Below, piece by piece: positions 1-9,878 of a DNA stretch of 64,000 bases. Source of the DNA: Caldilineaceae bacterium (GTDB lineage: Bacteria; Chloroflexota; Anaerolineae; Caldilineales; Caldilineaceae). The DNA is taken from contig JACKBC010000011.1 of assembly GCA_020634755.1 (NCBI GenBank), positions 1-64,000 on the forward strand, read 5' to 3'. Each line of letters opens with the position of its first letter. Positions within the stretch are counted from its first letter, which is position 1. The notes beneath the pieces were generated by a model. The model searched no databases. It had not been told where the DNA came from and worked only from the letters and a program-made list of their open reading frames with translations. The position numbers and the translations under genes were made by a program.

Positions 1-3000
1 TCGACAACTTGGCGCCGGGTGAGTACATAGTCGAAATTGCGCCCGCGAACTTTGCCGCGGGCGCCGTACTGGCCGACTGGTGGAGCACAACCACCACCGG
101 CACGCCGGAAAATAGCGATCAAGACGACAACGGGATTGACGAGCCGACCGTGGCCGGCATTCAGGCCAATGGCATTCGCAGCGCAACCGTCACCTTAACG
201 CTGGCCGGGGAAGACGTGAATGACCCGTCCAACAGCGGCCAGCCCAATGGTGAAACGCTGGATCAGACCAACGTGGCCGCCGACGCCAACTACGATTCAA
301 CGGTAGACTTTGGCTTTGTGCGCATGAGCTTGGGCAACCGTGTTTGGCTGGATGCCGATGGTGACGGCACAGATAATACCGGCACAGAGCCGGGCGCGCC
401 TGGCGTCACCGTCAACTTGCTTGATGGCTCAGGCGTCCCAGTGCTCGATTCGACGGGCGCGCCCATCTCATTCGTGACGGACCCCAACGGTTACTATCGC
501 TTCGATAACCTGGCGCCAGGGAAGTACATTGTGCAGATTCCGGCGGATCAGTTCGACGACCCGTCCGATACGCTCTATCTGTATACCAGCACCACGACCG
601 ATAATACCGACACGCTGGACCAGAATGACAATGGCCAGGATAATCCGGCGCCGGCGACCAATGGCATTGTGAGCAATCCGGTGACGCTGACACCCAATCA
701 GGAGCCAACCACCGAAGCCTCCAATGGCGATGGTGGTCTGGACCAGACCGGCGTGGCCGGCGATGCCAACTACGACGCCACCGTCGACTTTGGCTTCCTA
801 ACGCCCATGAGCATCGGCAACCGCGTCTGGGAAGATGTGGATGGCGACGGCACGGACAACGCTGGCGCCGAACCGGGTTTCGAGAACGTGACGGTCAATC
901 TTTACAGCACAGATGATCTGAATACGGTGCTGCAAACCATGCCGACCAATGCCGATGGCTACTATCGTTTTGATGGTCTGGCCGCGGGTGATTATGTGGT
1001 CGAAATTGCGCCGAGCAACTTTGCCGATGGCGCCGTGCTCGACGACTGGTGGAGCACCATCACGGGCGGTATCAGCGAGAATGTGGATCAGGATGACAAT
1101 GGTCTCGATCCAGTGGCGCCCACCAATGTGATCACCAACGGCATACGCAGCGCCGTGGTCAGCCTGACGCGCAATGCCGAGAACACGGCCGATCCGTCCA
1201 ACGCGCCGACTGAAACGCGGGATCAGACCGGCGTGGCCGATGACAACCAGTATGACGCTACCGTGGATTTTGGCTTTGTACGCTTGAGCCTGGGCAACCG
1301 CGTCTGGGAAGATGTTAATGGCGACGGCCTGGATGATGGCGTGGAGCCTGGTTTCGGGGGTGTGGTGGTGAATCTCTATGCCTCCACAGAGCCCACGCAG
1401 ACCGTTGCGACCACCACCACAGACCCCAATGGCTATTATCGCTTCGATAATCTGCCGCCTGGTGAGTACATTGTGGAGATCCCGGCCAGCGAATTCCAGA
1501 CCGGTGCGCCGCTGGAAAATTGGTGGAGCACCACCACCAATGGCGCCGAGAATGTAGACCAAAATGACGATGGTGGAAATCTTACGAATCCACGGCTAAG
1601 CGGCGTGAACAGCGGCACAGTACAGCTAGTCATTGGCGGTGAACCGCAGGGCGAACCCAGCTTGGCTGGCGAAACGCCGCCGGCCACGGGCGATGCCAAC
1701 TATGACGCCACCGTCGACTTTGGCTTTGTCCAGATGTCGTTGGGCAACCGCGTCTGGATCGACCTGAATGGCGATGGGCTGGACAACGACGCCGCCAATG
1801 CGCCTGCTGGCCCCGTGACGCTGAACTTGCTCAACACAAGCGGCAACCCGGTGCTGAATGCGGCCGGTAACGCCATTGCGACTACAACGGATGCCGATGG
1901 CTACTATCGCTTTGATGGTTTGGAGCCGGGCGCCTACATAGTGGAGATCCCGGCTGACCAGTTTGACGATGCCGCCGATCCGCTCTACCTATACACGAGT
2001 ACGATCGATGATGTCAATGGTATTGTGGATGTGGAGCAGAATGATAACGGCATTGGTACGGACCCGCGCGGTGGTATTCAGAGCGCGCCCGTGGTGCTCC
2101 AGCGCGGCGCCGAGCCCACAGGCGAAGCATCCAACGCGCCAACCGAAACGTTGGATCAGACTGGCGTGGCGTCGGACGTCAACTATAACGCCACCATCGA
2201 CTTTGGCTTTGTGCCACCCATGAGCCTGGGCAATCGCGTCTGGCTCGACCTAAACGGCAACGGGCTGGATGATGATGCGGCCAACGCACCCAGCGGTCCT
2301 GTACAAGTGAATCTGCTGCTGGTGGACCCGAACGACGGTTCGACCGGCCCGGCGCTGGATGCCGACGGCAACGTGATCACCACAACCACATCGGCGGACG
2401 GCTACTATCGCTTCGATGCGTTGGCGCCTGGCCAGTATGTGGTGGAGATTCCAGCCACCGAGTTCGACGAGCCGGGCGATCCGCTCTACAACTGGTTTAG
2501 CACCACCACCACGCCCGATGGACAGGACCAGAACGACGACGGTATTGATGAAACAAATCCCGCCGCCAATGGCATTCGCACGGCGCCCATTACGCTTGAT
2601 CTGGGCTTGGAAGCCGTAAACGAGCCGGGCGGCGATGGCGACCTGGATCAGACCACGGTGGCGGCTGATGAAAATTATGATGCGGCCGTGGACCTGGGCT
2701 TTGTGCGCCGTGACTATGGCGACCTGCCCAATGCGGCTGTGGGCGGCATCTATGCCACGGCCCTGACGGGTGAAGATGGACCGCGCCACATTATTGATGG
2801 CGTGACCTTCCTGGGCGCCAGCGTCGACGCTGAGCTGGATGGCCAGCCCAACAACGCCGCTTCTGGCGATGATGGTGGTCTACCAACAGACGATGAAGAT
2901 GGCGTAACCTTTAGCGAGCTAGAGCCGCAGACCACGCTCTTCATGACGGTGACGGCCAGCGCACCGGGCTATCTCAATGCCTGGATCGACTTCGAGGCCA

Positions 3001-6000
3001 ATGGGCTGGACCCAATTGCCTATACAAATGTAAGCGGTGGCGGCTTGAGTGGCGCCGGGACCATTGCCGAGCTGAATCTGCCCGCCGCCGGTGACTATAT
3101 CTTTGAAGTAACGGTTCCCGTAGCCGTGGTCGACACGGTCTTTACGCGCTTTCGCTTTACCGCAGAGGCGGGACAGGCCACGACACCCACGGGCGAAGCG
3201 GCCAGCGGCGAGGTGGAAGACCATCTGGTCACCACGATCCGCCACGACTATGGTGACCTGCCCGACGCCTCTACGGCCGAGACCGCGCCGGATTACGCAA
3301 CTACGCTGGCCAATGACGGCGCCCGCCACATTATTCTCAATGTGGGCAACCCGTACCTGGGCGCCGGTGTGGACTTTGAGCCGGACGGTCAACCCAACGT
3401 GCGCGCCGACGTCGATGACAATGCCGATACAACTGGCTTGGCCGATGACGAAGACGGTGTGACCTTCGACACGCCGATTATGCCGGGGCAGCCCTTCTCC
3501 ATGACGGTGGTGGCGGGTACAGATGGCGTGCTCAACGCCTGGATTGATTTCAACGGCGATGGCCTCATGGACGCCGGCGAACAGATTGCCACCGAGCAAG
3601 CTGTGACCGCCGGTCCGGTGGTGCTCAGCGGTACGGCGCCGGCGACTGTGGCCGATGCGCTCTACAGCCGCTTCCGCTTTACGCAGAACGTAGGCGAAGC
3701 GCCGCTGCCCACGGGCGAAGCGCCCAATGGTGAGGTGGAAGACTACGTGCTCATGAGCCTGGGCAACATTATCTGGCGCGACAATGGCGTCGATGCTGCG
3801 GGTGCGCCCGTGGGCATTGCCGACAACGGTCAGCAGGAAGTGGGGGAACCAGGCATTGCCGGCGTTGTGGTCGAGCTGTATACGTCTGACCAGACGCCCG
3901 GTGTGGATGAGCCAATTGCCACAACCACAACCGATGGGACCGGCGCCTATCTCTTTACCGGCCTCTCAGATGGTGAGTACATTGTGCATATCCCGGCGCA
4001 GAACTTTGCCGCTGGCGCCGTGCTGGAAAATCATGTCTCTAGCGATGATGAGCCCAATGGCGTCGGTCAAGATCCCGATGCTGTGAGCCAGGATGGAGAT
4101 GATAACGGTGTAGATGATGTGAACCGCGCCGTCAACGGCATCTCCAGCCTGCCCATCACGCTGAGCACGGGCCAAGAGCCGGCGGAAGCCACCGATGGCA
4201 ACGGGCTCAACTCGAACTTGACCGTCGACTTTGGCTTTGTGGCATATGACTTTGGCGACCTGCCCGATGGCAGCAGCAATCCCGCCAATACCTATCCCGT
4301 TACGCTGGCCGATGATGGCGCTCGCCATGTGCTGGACGGCGTAACCTTCCTGGGCGCCGGCGTAGATGCTGAGCCAGATGGACAGCCGAGCTTGTCTGCC
4401 GATGGTGACGATACGGAAGTTGCGCCCGATGACGAAGATGGCGTGACCTTCAATACGCCTATTATGCCGGGGCAGGAATACCAGATTACGGTGAATGCCA
4501 GCGTGCCGGGCTTCCTCAATGCCTGGATCGACTTCAATGGTGATGGCGTGCTGGATGCGGGTGAGCAGATTGCGCTGGATGAGCCGCTGGTTGCTGGCGA
4601 CAACGTGCTGACCTTGCTGGCGCCGGAAGAAGTAACCACCGACGCGCTCTATAGTCGCTTCCGCTTTAGCAGCGATGATCCGGCGCAGACCATGACGCCC
4701 ACGGGCGCCTGGCCCAATGGCGAAGTGGAAGATTACGTGCTGCTGAGTCTGGGCGATACGGTCTGGGCTGACGATGGCGCCGGTGATCTGGCGCTCCAGA
4801 ACAACGGCTATGACGAGGGCGTAGAATTAGGCATTCCCGGCGTGGTTGTGGAACTCTTCAATGCGGGCGATGACCCGCTGACCGCGACGCCCGTGGTGAC
4901 GACTACCACGGATGCGCTGGGCCATTACGCCTTTACGGGATTGAACCCAGGCGACTACGTAGTCTATCTGCCGACAGAGAACTTTGCGGCTGATGCGCCG
5001 CTGCACGGGTACACGTCCAGCGATGACGAACTCAATAACGTGGGCCTGGACCAAGATCTCAACCCCAGCGATCGGGACGACAATGGTGTCGATCCAACCG
5101 ATCCAACGCTGGAAGGGATTCAATCTTTGCCGGTAACATTGGCATTGGGTAGTGAGCCAATTTCCGAAGATGGCGATTCCTTCAGCAATCTGGAAGTGGA
5201 CTTTGGCCTGATTCCGCTGGTGAGCGTGGGTAACATTGTCTGGTTTGACATCAATGCCGATGGTATTCAGGGCGATGCTGAACCGCCGATTGCCGGTGCG
5301 GTGGTTGAACTGCTCAATGCCGACGGCACGCAAGCCACCGACTTTGCGGGCAACCTCGTGCCGTCGCAGACCACGCTGGCCGATGGTCTCTACGCCTTTG
5401 GCAGCCTGCTGCCCGGCGATTATAAGGTGCGGGTCACGCCGCCGGCTGAGTACACGGCCACCAAGACCGGCGCCGATCCCGATCCGGACACCAATGCCGC
5501 CAACGATGACAGCAACGGTGTGCCTACCGGTGTGGGCAACGTGGTGGAAAGTCCGGTCTTTACGCTGATGCATCAGACCGAGCCAACCGCCACCGATCAG
5601 GTGGACGAGCCGGGCGGCCTGGAGCCATTTGGCTATCCCGATGATCACAGCAACCTGACCGTGGACTTTGGCTTTATTCAAATGGTCAGCCTGGGCAACT
5701 ACGTCTGGGAAGATCGCAATGCCGATGGCCTGCAAGATGTGGGTGAACCGCCGGTGGAGGGCGCTGTCGTTACGCTGCTCAACCCGGACGGTAGCCCGGC
5801 AACGACCGCTGGTGGCGATCCGATTGCGCCGATTACAACGACGGCTGATGGTTTCTATAACTTTGGCAACTTGCTGCCAGGCAGCTATATGGTGCAAGTG
5901 ACGCCACCTGGCGGGTATGTGCCGACCATTACGCCGCCAGATGCGGACCCGGATACGAACCCGGCTAACGACGACAGCAATGGCCTGCCCACCGGGAATG

Positions 6001-8783
6001 GCGCTACGGTGCGCAGCCGTGAAGTACTGCTGCTGCCCACGACAGAGCCCATTGATGATGAAGGTGACCAAACGGACCCAACGGGAGCACCCAATGCCAA
6101 CAGCAATCTGACAGTAGACTTTGGCTTCATTCCGCTGGTGAGCGTGGGCAACTACGTCTGGATGGATGAAAATGCCGATGGTTTGCAGGGAGTGGACGAG
6201 CCAGCGCTGCCTGGCGCCACTGTGGAACTCTTCAATCCTGACGGCACCGTCGCCCGCGACTATCAGGGCAATCCAGTGACGCCGCAAGAGACCAGTAGTG
6301 ACGGTTTCTACAACTTTGGTAATCTGCTGCCCGGTGACTACTTCGTGCGCGTGACGCCGCCCAACGGCTTCGTGCCCACCACGCCAGCCGCCACGGCAGA
6401 TCCGGACGATAACCCGGCCAACGACGATTCTAACGGCGTGCCAACCGGCACCGGCTCTGTGGTCGAAAGCCCGGCGGTGACGCTGGATGTACAGACCGAG
6501 CCCACAGACGATAATGGCGACCAGACCGATCCAACCGGCACGGTCAATGCCAACAGCAATCTGACAGTAGACTTTGGCTTCATCCCGCTGGTCAGCGTGG
6601 GCAACTACGTCTGGGCCGACCTGAATGCAAATGGCTTGCAAGACGCCAACGAAGAACCATTGAGCGACGCCACGGTGGAGCTACTCAACGCCGACGGTAC
6701 GCCGGCTACAGACTACACGGGCGCGCCGCTTCCGTCTATGGTGACCGGGCCGGAGGGACTATACAACTTTGGCAACCTGTTACCGGGCGACTATAAAGTA
6801 CGCGTGACGCCGCCAGCCGGCCATGCGCCCACACGGCCGGCTGCTGATGCAGATCCGGACAGCAATGAGGCCAACGACGATTCGAATGGTGTGCCAACCG
6901 GCGTGGATGACGTTGTGGAAAGCCCTGTCTTTACGCTTTCAACCGGCGCTGAGCCGACCGTAACAGATGAAACCGACCAAACCGATCCATTCGGTCTGCC
7001 GGATAATCACAGCAACCTGACTATCGACTTTGGCTTCATTCCGCTGGTGGCTGTAGGCAACTATGTCTGGGAAGACGTCAACGCCAATGGCATTCAAGAT
7101 CCAACCGAATCGCCCATTGCCGGCGCCGTAGTGGAACTCTTGAATGGGGATGGAACGCCAGCTACCGATGTAACAGGGGCGCTGGTTCCATTACAGACCA
7201 CGGGGGCCGACGGCTTCTACAACTTCGGCAACTTGGCGCCTGGCGACTACATGGTGCGCGTGATTCCGCCCGAGGGCTATCGCCCAACGCAGACACCCGC
7301 CGATGCGGACCCAGATACCAATAAGGCCAATAGCGACTCCAACGGCGTGCCGGTGGGTCAAGGCAGCGTGGTGCAGAGCCCGATCTTTACATTAATGCCG
7401 GGCACGGAGCCAACCGAGACCGATGAGAGTGACCAGAGCGAACCCAGCGACATTCCCGACCAGAGCAGCAACCTGACGGTAGACTTTGGCTTTGTGCCGC
7501 TGGTGAGCCTGGGCAACTATGTATGGAGCGACCTGAATGCCAATGGCTTGCAGGATGCTGGTGAGCCGGGGATCAGCGGGGCGCTGGTTGAACTGTTGAA
7601 CCCGGATGGTAGCCAGGCTATAGACGCCGATGGCAACCCGGTGGCGCCGGTGACCACGGGTGGCGATGGTTTGTACAACTTCGGCAATCTGCTGCCCGGG
7701 GATTACATTGTACAGGTGACGCCGCCGAATGCGTCCTATAAGCCGACGCTGCTGCCAAGCGATCCCGATCCGGATACGAATCCGGCCAATAATGATTCAA
7801 ATGGCAGACCGGTGGGCAGCACCAATGTGGTGCGTAGCCCGGTTGTGACGCTGCAGAACGGCGCCGAACCAACGGCTGAAGGCGAAACAGATCCGAGCGG
7901 ACTGCCGGACGCCAATGGCAATATGACGGTCGACTTCGGCTTTATTCCGTTGCTAAGCTTGGGCAACCGCGTGTGGCATGACGTTAACAACAATGGCTTA
8001 GTAGACGCCGATGAGGTAGGGTTGGATGGGGTGAAGGTGCTGCTCTTCCGCGCCGGCGACGACCCCACCACCGCAACACCAGTGGCCACCGATGTGACGG
8101 CCGCTGGCGGCTACTATCTCTTCGACGGATTGGCGCCGGGGGATTACTTTGTCTACATTCCAACACCGCCGGCGGACTATCCGCTGAGCAGTGGACTGAC
8201 GGTGGATGAAGATAATGGCATTGACAACGATGATAATGGCGTACAGACTGGCGTGGGTGCGCCGGTGCGCAGTCCCGTTATCACGCTGGCGCCGGGAACT
8301 GAACCGACCAACGACGGTGATAATGACGCCGAAAGCGACTTGACCGTGGACTTTGGCTTCCATGAACTGGCGCAGGTAGGCAGCCTTGTCTGGCTGGACA
8401 AGAATAAAGACGGTGTGCAGGACGACGATGAGCCAGGTGTAGCGGGTGTCACTGTCATCTTGTACGATGCCGTGGGGAATAAAGTGGCCGAACAGCAGAC
8501 AGATGAGAACGGCGCGTTCCTCTTCGCCAATCTGCTGCCGGGCGACTACTATCTGGAATTCAGTGCGCCAGACGGATACAGCTTCACCGTATCCACAAAT
8601 ACCCAGCGCAATAGTGATGCAGACCCCACCACCGGACGTACGCCGCTCTTCAAGCTGGGGCCAGGCGTCTCTGACCTGACTTGGTGGGCCGGCCTCATTC
8701 AGTCACCCACAGCGCTGGATGATGATGCTGGTGAGCCAGCCATGTTGAACAAGCAGTTCTTGCCCATCATTACCAACCGGTAG
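1..8783 (+). CDS. giant SdrD B-like/GEVED repeat surface protein, 5' truncated
   Basis: The reading frame is already open at the window edge (first whole codon at base 3, in the middle of a module reading DNLAPGEY), so the N-terminus and any signal peptide are missing; 2926 residues are visible. It is almost entirely tandem beta-sandwich modules. I count one partial and 15 further SdrD B-like modules, each opening with a variant of SLGNRVWxDxNxDG and closing with TVDFGF. Three GEVED-type domains start near visible residues 904, 1082 and 1417 (YGDLPD opening, NAWIDFNGDG core, NGEVEDY end). The modules carry many DxDGxG-like acidic turns that in SdrD-type B domains bind calcium. I noticed no cysteine. 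The protein ends QFLPIITNR, a tail shared with other secreted proteins here. There is no LPXTG and no C-terminal membrane helix. The likely role is a long, rigid, calcium-stiffened surface stalk or adhesin; the ligand is unknown. Confidence 0.9.
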   Translation, partial: DNLAPGEYIVEIAPANFAAGAVLADWWSTTTTGTPENSDQDDNGIDEPTVAGIQANGIRSATVTLTLAGEDVNDPSNSGQPNGETLDQTNVAADANYDSTVDFGFVRMSLGNRVWLDADGDGTDNTGTEPGAPGVTVNLLDGSGVPVLDSTGAPISFVTDPNGYYRFDNLAPGKYIVQIPADQFDDPSDTLYLYTSTTTDNTDTLDQNDNGQDNPAPATNGIVSNPVTLTPNQEPTTEASNGDGGLDQTGVAGDANYDATVDFGFLTPMSIGNRVWEDVDGDGTDNAGAEPGFENVTVNLYSTDDLNTVLQTMPTNADGYYRFDGLAAGDYVVEIAPSNFADGAVLDDWWSTITGGISENVDQDDNGLDPVAPTNVITNGIRSAVVSLTRNAENTADPSNAPTETRDQTGVADDNQYDATVDFGFVRLSLGNRVWEDVNGDGLDDGVEPGFGGVVVNLYASTEPTQTVATTTTDPNGYYRFDNLPPGEYIVEIPASEFQTGAPLENWWSTTTNGAENVDQNDDGGNLTNPRLSGVNSGTVQLVIGGEPQGEPSLAGETPPATGDANYDATVDFGFVQMSLGNRVWIDLNGDGLDNDAANAPAGPVTLNLLNTSGNPVLNAAGNAIATTTDADGYYRFDGLEPGAYIVEIPADQFDDAADPLYLYTSTIDDVNGIVDVEQNDNGIGTDPRGGIQSAPVVLQRGAEPTGEASNAPTETLDQTGVASDVNYNATIDFGFVPPMSLGNRVWLDLNGNGLDDDAANAPSGPVQVNLLLVDPNDGSTGPALDADGNVITTTTSADGYYRFDALAPGQYVVEIPATEFDEPGDPLYNWFSTTTTPDGQDQNDDGIDETNPAANGIRTAPITLDLGLEAVNEPGGDGDLDQTTVAADENYDAAVDLGFVRRDYGDLPNAAVGGIYATALTGEDGPRHIIDGVTFLGASVDAELDGQPNNAASGDDGGLPTDDEDGVTFSELEPQTTLFMTVTASAPGYLNAWIDFEANGLDPIAYTNVSGGGLSGAGTIAELNLPAAGDYIFEVTVPVAVVDTVFTRFRFTAEAGQATTPTGEAASGEVEDHLVTTIRHDYGDLPDASTAETAPDYATTLANDGARHIILNVGNPYLGAGVDFEPDGQPNVRADVDDNADTTGLADDEDGVTFDTPIMPGQPFSMTVVAGTDGVLNAWIDFNGDGLMDAGEQIATEQAVTAGPVVLSGTAPATVADALYSRFRFTQNVGEAPLPTGEAPNGEVEDYVLMSLGNIIWRDNGVDAAGAPVGIADNGQQEVGEPGIAGVVVELYTSDQTPGVDEPIATTTTDGTGAYLFTGLSDGEYIVHIPAQNFAAGAVLENHVSSDDEPNGVGQDPDAVSQDGDDNGVDDVNRAVNGISSLPITLSTGQEPAEATDGNGLNSNLTVDFGFVAYDFGDLPDGSSNPANTYPVTLADDGARHVLDGVTFLGAGVDAEPDGQPSLSADGDDTEVAPDDEDGVTFNTPIMPGQEYQITVNASVPGFLNAWIDFNGDGVLDAGEQIALDEPLVAGDNVLTLLAPEEVTTDALYSRFRFSSDDPAQTMTPTGAWPNGEVEDYVLLSLGDTVWADDGAGDLALQNNGYDEGVELGIPGVVVELFNAGDDPLTATPVVTTTTDALGHYAFTGLNPGDYVVYLPTENFAADAPLHGYTSSDDELNNVGLDQDLNPSDRDDNGVDPTDPTLEGIQSLPVTLALGSEPISEDGDSFSNLEVDFGLIPLVSVGNIVWFDINADGIQGDAEPPIAGAVVELLNADGTQATDFAGNLVPSQTTLADGLYAFGSLLPGDYKVRVTPPAEYTATKTGADPDPDTNAANDDSNGVPTGVGNVVESPVFTLMHQTEPTATDQVDEPGGLEPFGYPDDHSNLTVDFGFIQMVSLGNYVWEDRNADGLQDVGEPPVEGAVVTLLNPDGSPATTAGGDPIAPITTTADGFYNFGNLLPGSYMVQVTPPGGYVPTITPPDADPDTNPANDDSNGLPTGNGATVRSREVLLLPTTEPIDDEGDQTDPTGAPNANSNLTVDFGFIPLVSVGNYVWMDENADGLQGVDEPALPGATVELFNPDGTVARDYQGNPVTPQETSSDGFYNFGNLLPGDYFVRVTPPNGFVPTTPAATADPDDNPANDDSNGVPTGTGSVVESPAVTLDVQTEPTDDNGDQTDPTGTVNANSNLTVDFGFIPLVSVGNYVWADLNANGLQDANEEPLSDATVELLNADGTPATDYTGAPLPSMVTGPEGLYNFGNLLPGDYKVRVTPPAGHAPTRPAADADPDSNEANDDSNGVPTGVDDVVESPVFTLSTGAEPTVTDETDQTDPFGLPDNHSNLTIDFGFIPLVAVGNYVWEDVNANGIQDPTESPIAGAVVELLNGDGTPATDVTGALVPLQTTGADGFYNFGNLAPGDYMVRVIPPEGYRPTQTPADADPDTNKANSDSNGVPVGQGSVVQSPIFTLMPGTEPTETDESDQSEPSDIPDQSSNLTVDFGFVPLVSLGNYVWSDLNANGLQDAGEPGISGALVELLNPDGSQAIDADGNPVAPVTTGGDGLYNFGNLLPGDYIVQVTPPNASYKPTLLPSDPDPDTNPANNDSNGRPVGSTNVVRSPVVTLQNGAEPTAEGETDPSGLPDANGNMTVDFGFIPLLSLGNRVWHDVNNNGLVDADEVGLDGVKVLLFRAGDDPTTATPVATDVTAAGGYYLFDGLAPGDYFVYIPTPPADYPLSSGLTVDEDNGIDNDDNGVQTGVGAPVRSPVITLAPGTEPTNDGDNDAESDLTVDFGFHELAQVGSLVWLDKNKDGVQDDDEPGVAGVTVILYDAVGNKVAEQQTDENGAFLFANLLPGDYYLEFSAPDGYSFTVSTNTQRNSDADPTTGRTPLFKLGPGVSDLTWWAGLIQSPTALDDDAGEPAMLNKQFLPIITNR

Positions 8784-8815
8784 TTTCGCAGATGAACTGT
8801 AGTAAGGTCTAAGCA

Positions 8816-8846
8816 AAAAGGCGTCCGCAATATGCGGACGCCTTTT
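8816..8846. terminator. Rho-independent terminator, probably bidirectional
   Basis: A perfect 14-bp stem (8816-8829 with 8833-8846) with a 3-nt loop. It has an A-run on one side and a T-run on the other, and lies 33 bases after the stop of the giant repeat gene. Confidence 0.85.
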
Positions 8847-8947
8847 CTGCTTTAGGCTTGAAAAATAGCAAACATATTTGTGGATCACCCCCAAAAATAG
8901 GCGTAAAGATACGACAAAAGGCGCATAAAATTGTCAGCGAACTGTAA

Positions 8948-9040
8948 TATAATGAGTTGTGTCTAAACCAAATATTGTGTCTATGCCCTTACACCACAGT
9001 CAACAAAGAACCCTGGACATTTGTTCATCGGTTCTTTTTT
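8948..9040 (+). other. possible small transcript (TATAAT to T-run hairpin)
   Basis: A perfect TATAAT lies at 8948-8953, but no good -35 box sits at the right spacing (TTGTCA at 8931 is only 11 bases upstream). About 80 bases further on, an 8-bp stem (9005-9012 with 9030-9037) runs into a T-rich stretch, as in an intrinsic terminator. No ORF lies between. A short RNA is possible but weakly supported. Confidence 0.25.
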
Positions 9041-9224
9041 TATTTTGTTACATTCAAATCAGGGCCTGTGTGGATAGGTATAAATACGCCATACCGCTTA
9101 GACAATTTATAGTTAAATCGTAGTACGATATTGTAGTAACAATTAGATTGCCCGAGAAACGACCGCGAGAAGAATTAAAGTACTCTACCTAATAAGCTCA
9201 AGGTATAGGTGGCCTTTTGACTCC

Positions 9225-9663
9225 CTGCCGATCTTTCCCTAATGGGAGAGAAATCGACTCTCTGTCGATGAATTGATGGCTCCCTACCCACTAAGGTGGG
9301 CTAGGGAGAAGGTCCGGCGCACCAATAGCTTAGCAAATAAGGTAGAGTATAAAAAGGTGGCAGCTTGCTACAACAAGCTGCCACTGTGGAATATATCCTG
9401 GGGATTCCAACTTATTCCAGCCTCTATTTTACTTCAGAACTTCATGTTGATCCCTGTTGGCATATTACAATTTCCTTACAGTTTGGCGTATTGGTTCTGG
9501 CAAACTATTTACATGGCAGACATTACACTAGGGCCGCGAATATTTAATTTTTAGAAATCATAACCCGCGTAAAAGTTATAGGGGGTTTCTAAAAATTAAG
9601 CGGCCAGACAACTAGCCGTTGCAATGAAGTAACATTGCTACCAGAGGTGGAAATGTTACTTCA
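9225..9663. other. AT-rich spacer with a run of six hairpins
   Basis: This is part of the 1.1-kb gene-free stretch 8784-9878, which is clearly more AT-rich than its neighbours. Hairpins in order: 9231-9250; 9253-9258 with 9264-9269; 9280-9308; 9357-9367 with 9374-9384 (11 bp perfect); 9544-9557 with 9586-9599 (14 bp perfect, with an outer GGCCGC/GCGGCC pair at 9532-9537 and 9600-9605 and CTAG at both outer ends); 9625-9636 with 9652-9663 (12 bp perfect). A 13-bp palindrome lies at 9117-9129. It could be a structured leader RNA or a cluster of miniature repeats. The short ORFs here are unconvincing. Confidence 0.5.
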
Positions 9664-9878
9664 TGCAGCGCATTAGTATACACGTAGTCTGGTATTCATA
9701 CCCTCCTGCTTTCGCCCAACCAGTCGATCATTCGCCGCCGCATTTTTATATGCGTCAACTTTGCCGCGCGGCGAGATGCCTGTCCCTTACAAAGCGGCTG
9801 TCAATCTAATAGCTGCCTAACTCATCCATTAGCCGATGATCGGTCAGACCAAGTTAACAATTGAAGGAGTTATCTCGT

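Noticed and set aside
4827..6641. 604-codon minus-strand open frame opposite the first giant gene
   Set aside because: It mirrors the repeat modules of the plus-strand gene, whose codon use avoids stops in the antisense frame. The product has no recognisable domain or start signal.
9273..9554. Short plus-strand ORF of 93 codons in the hairpin-rich spacer
   Set aside because: There is no ribosome site, the composition follows the AT-rich spacer, and it runs through several inverted repeats.
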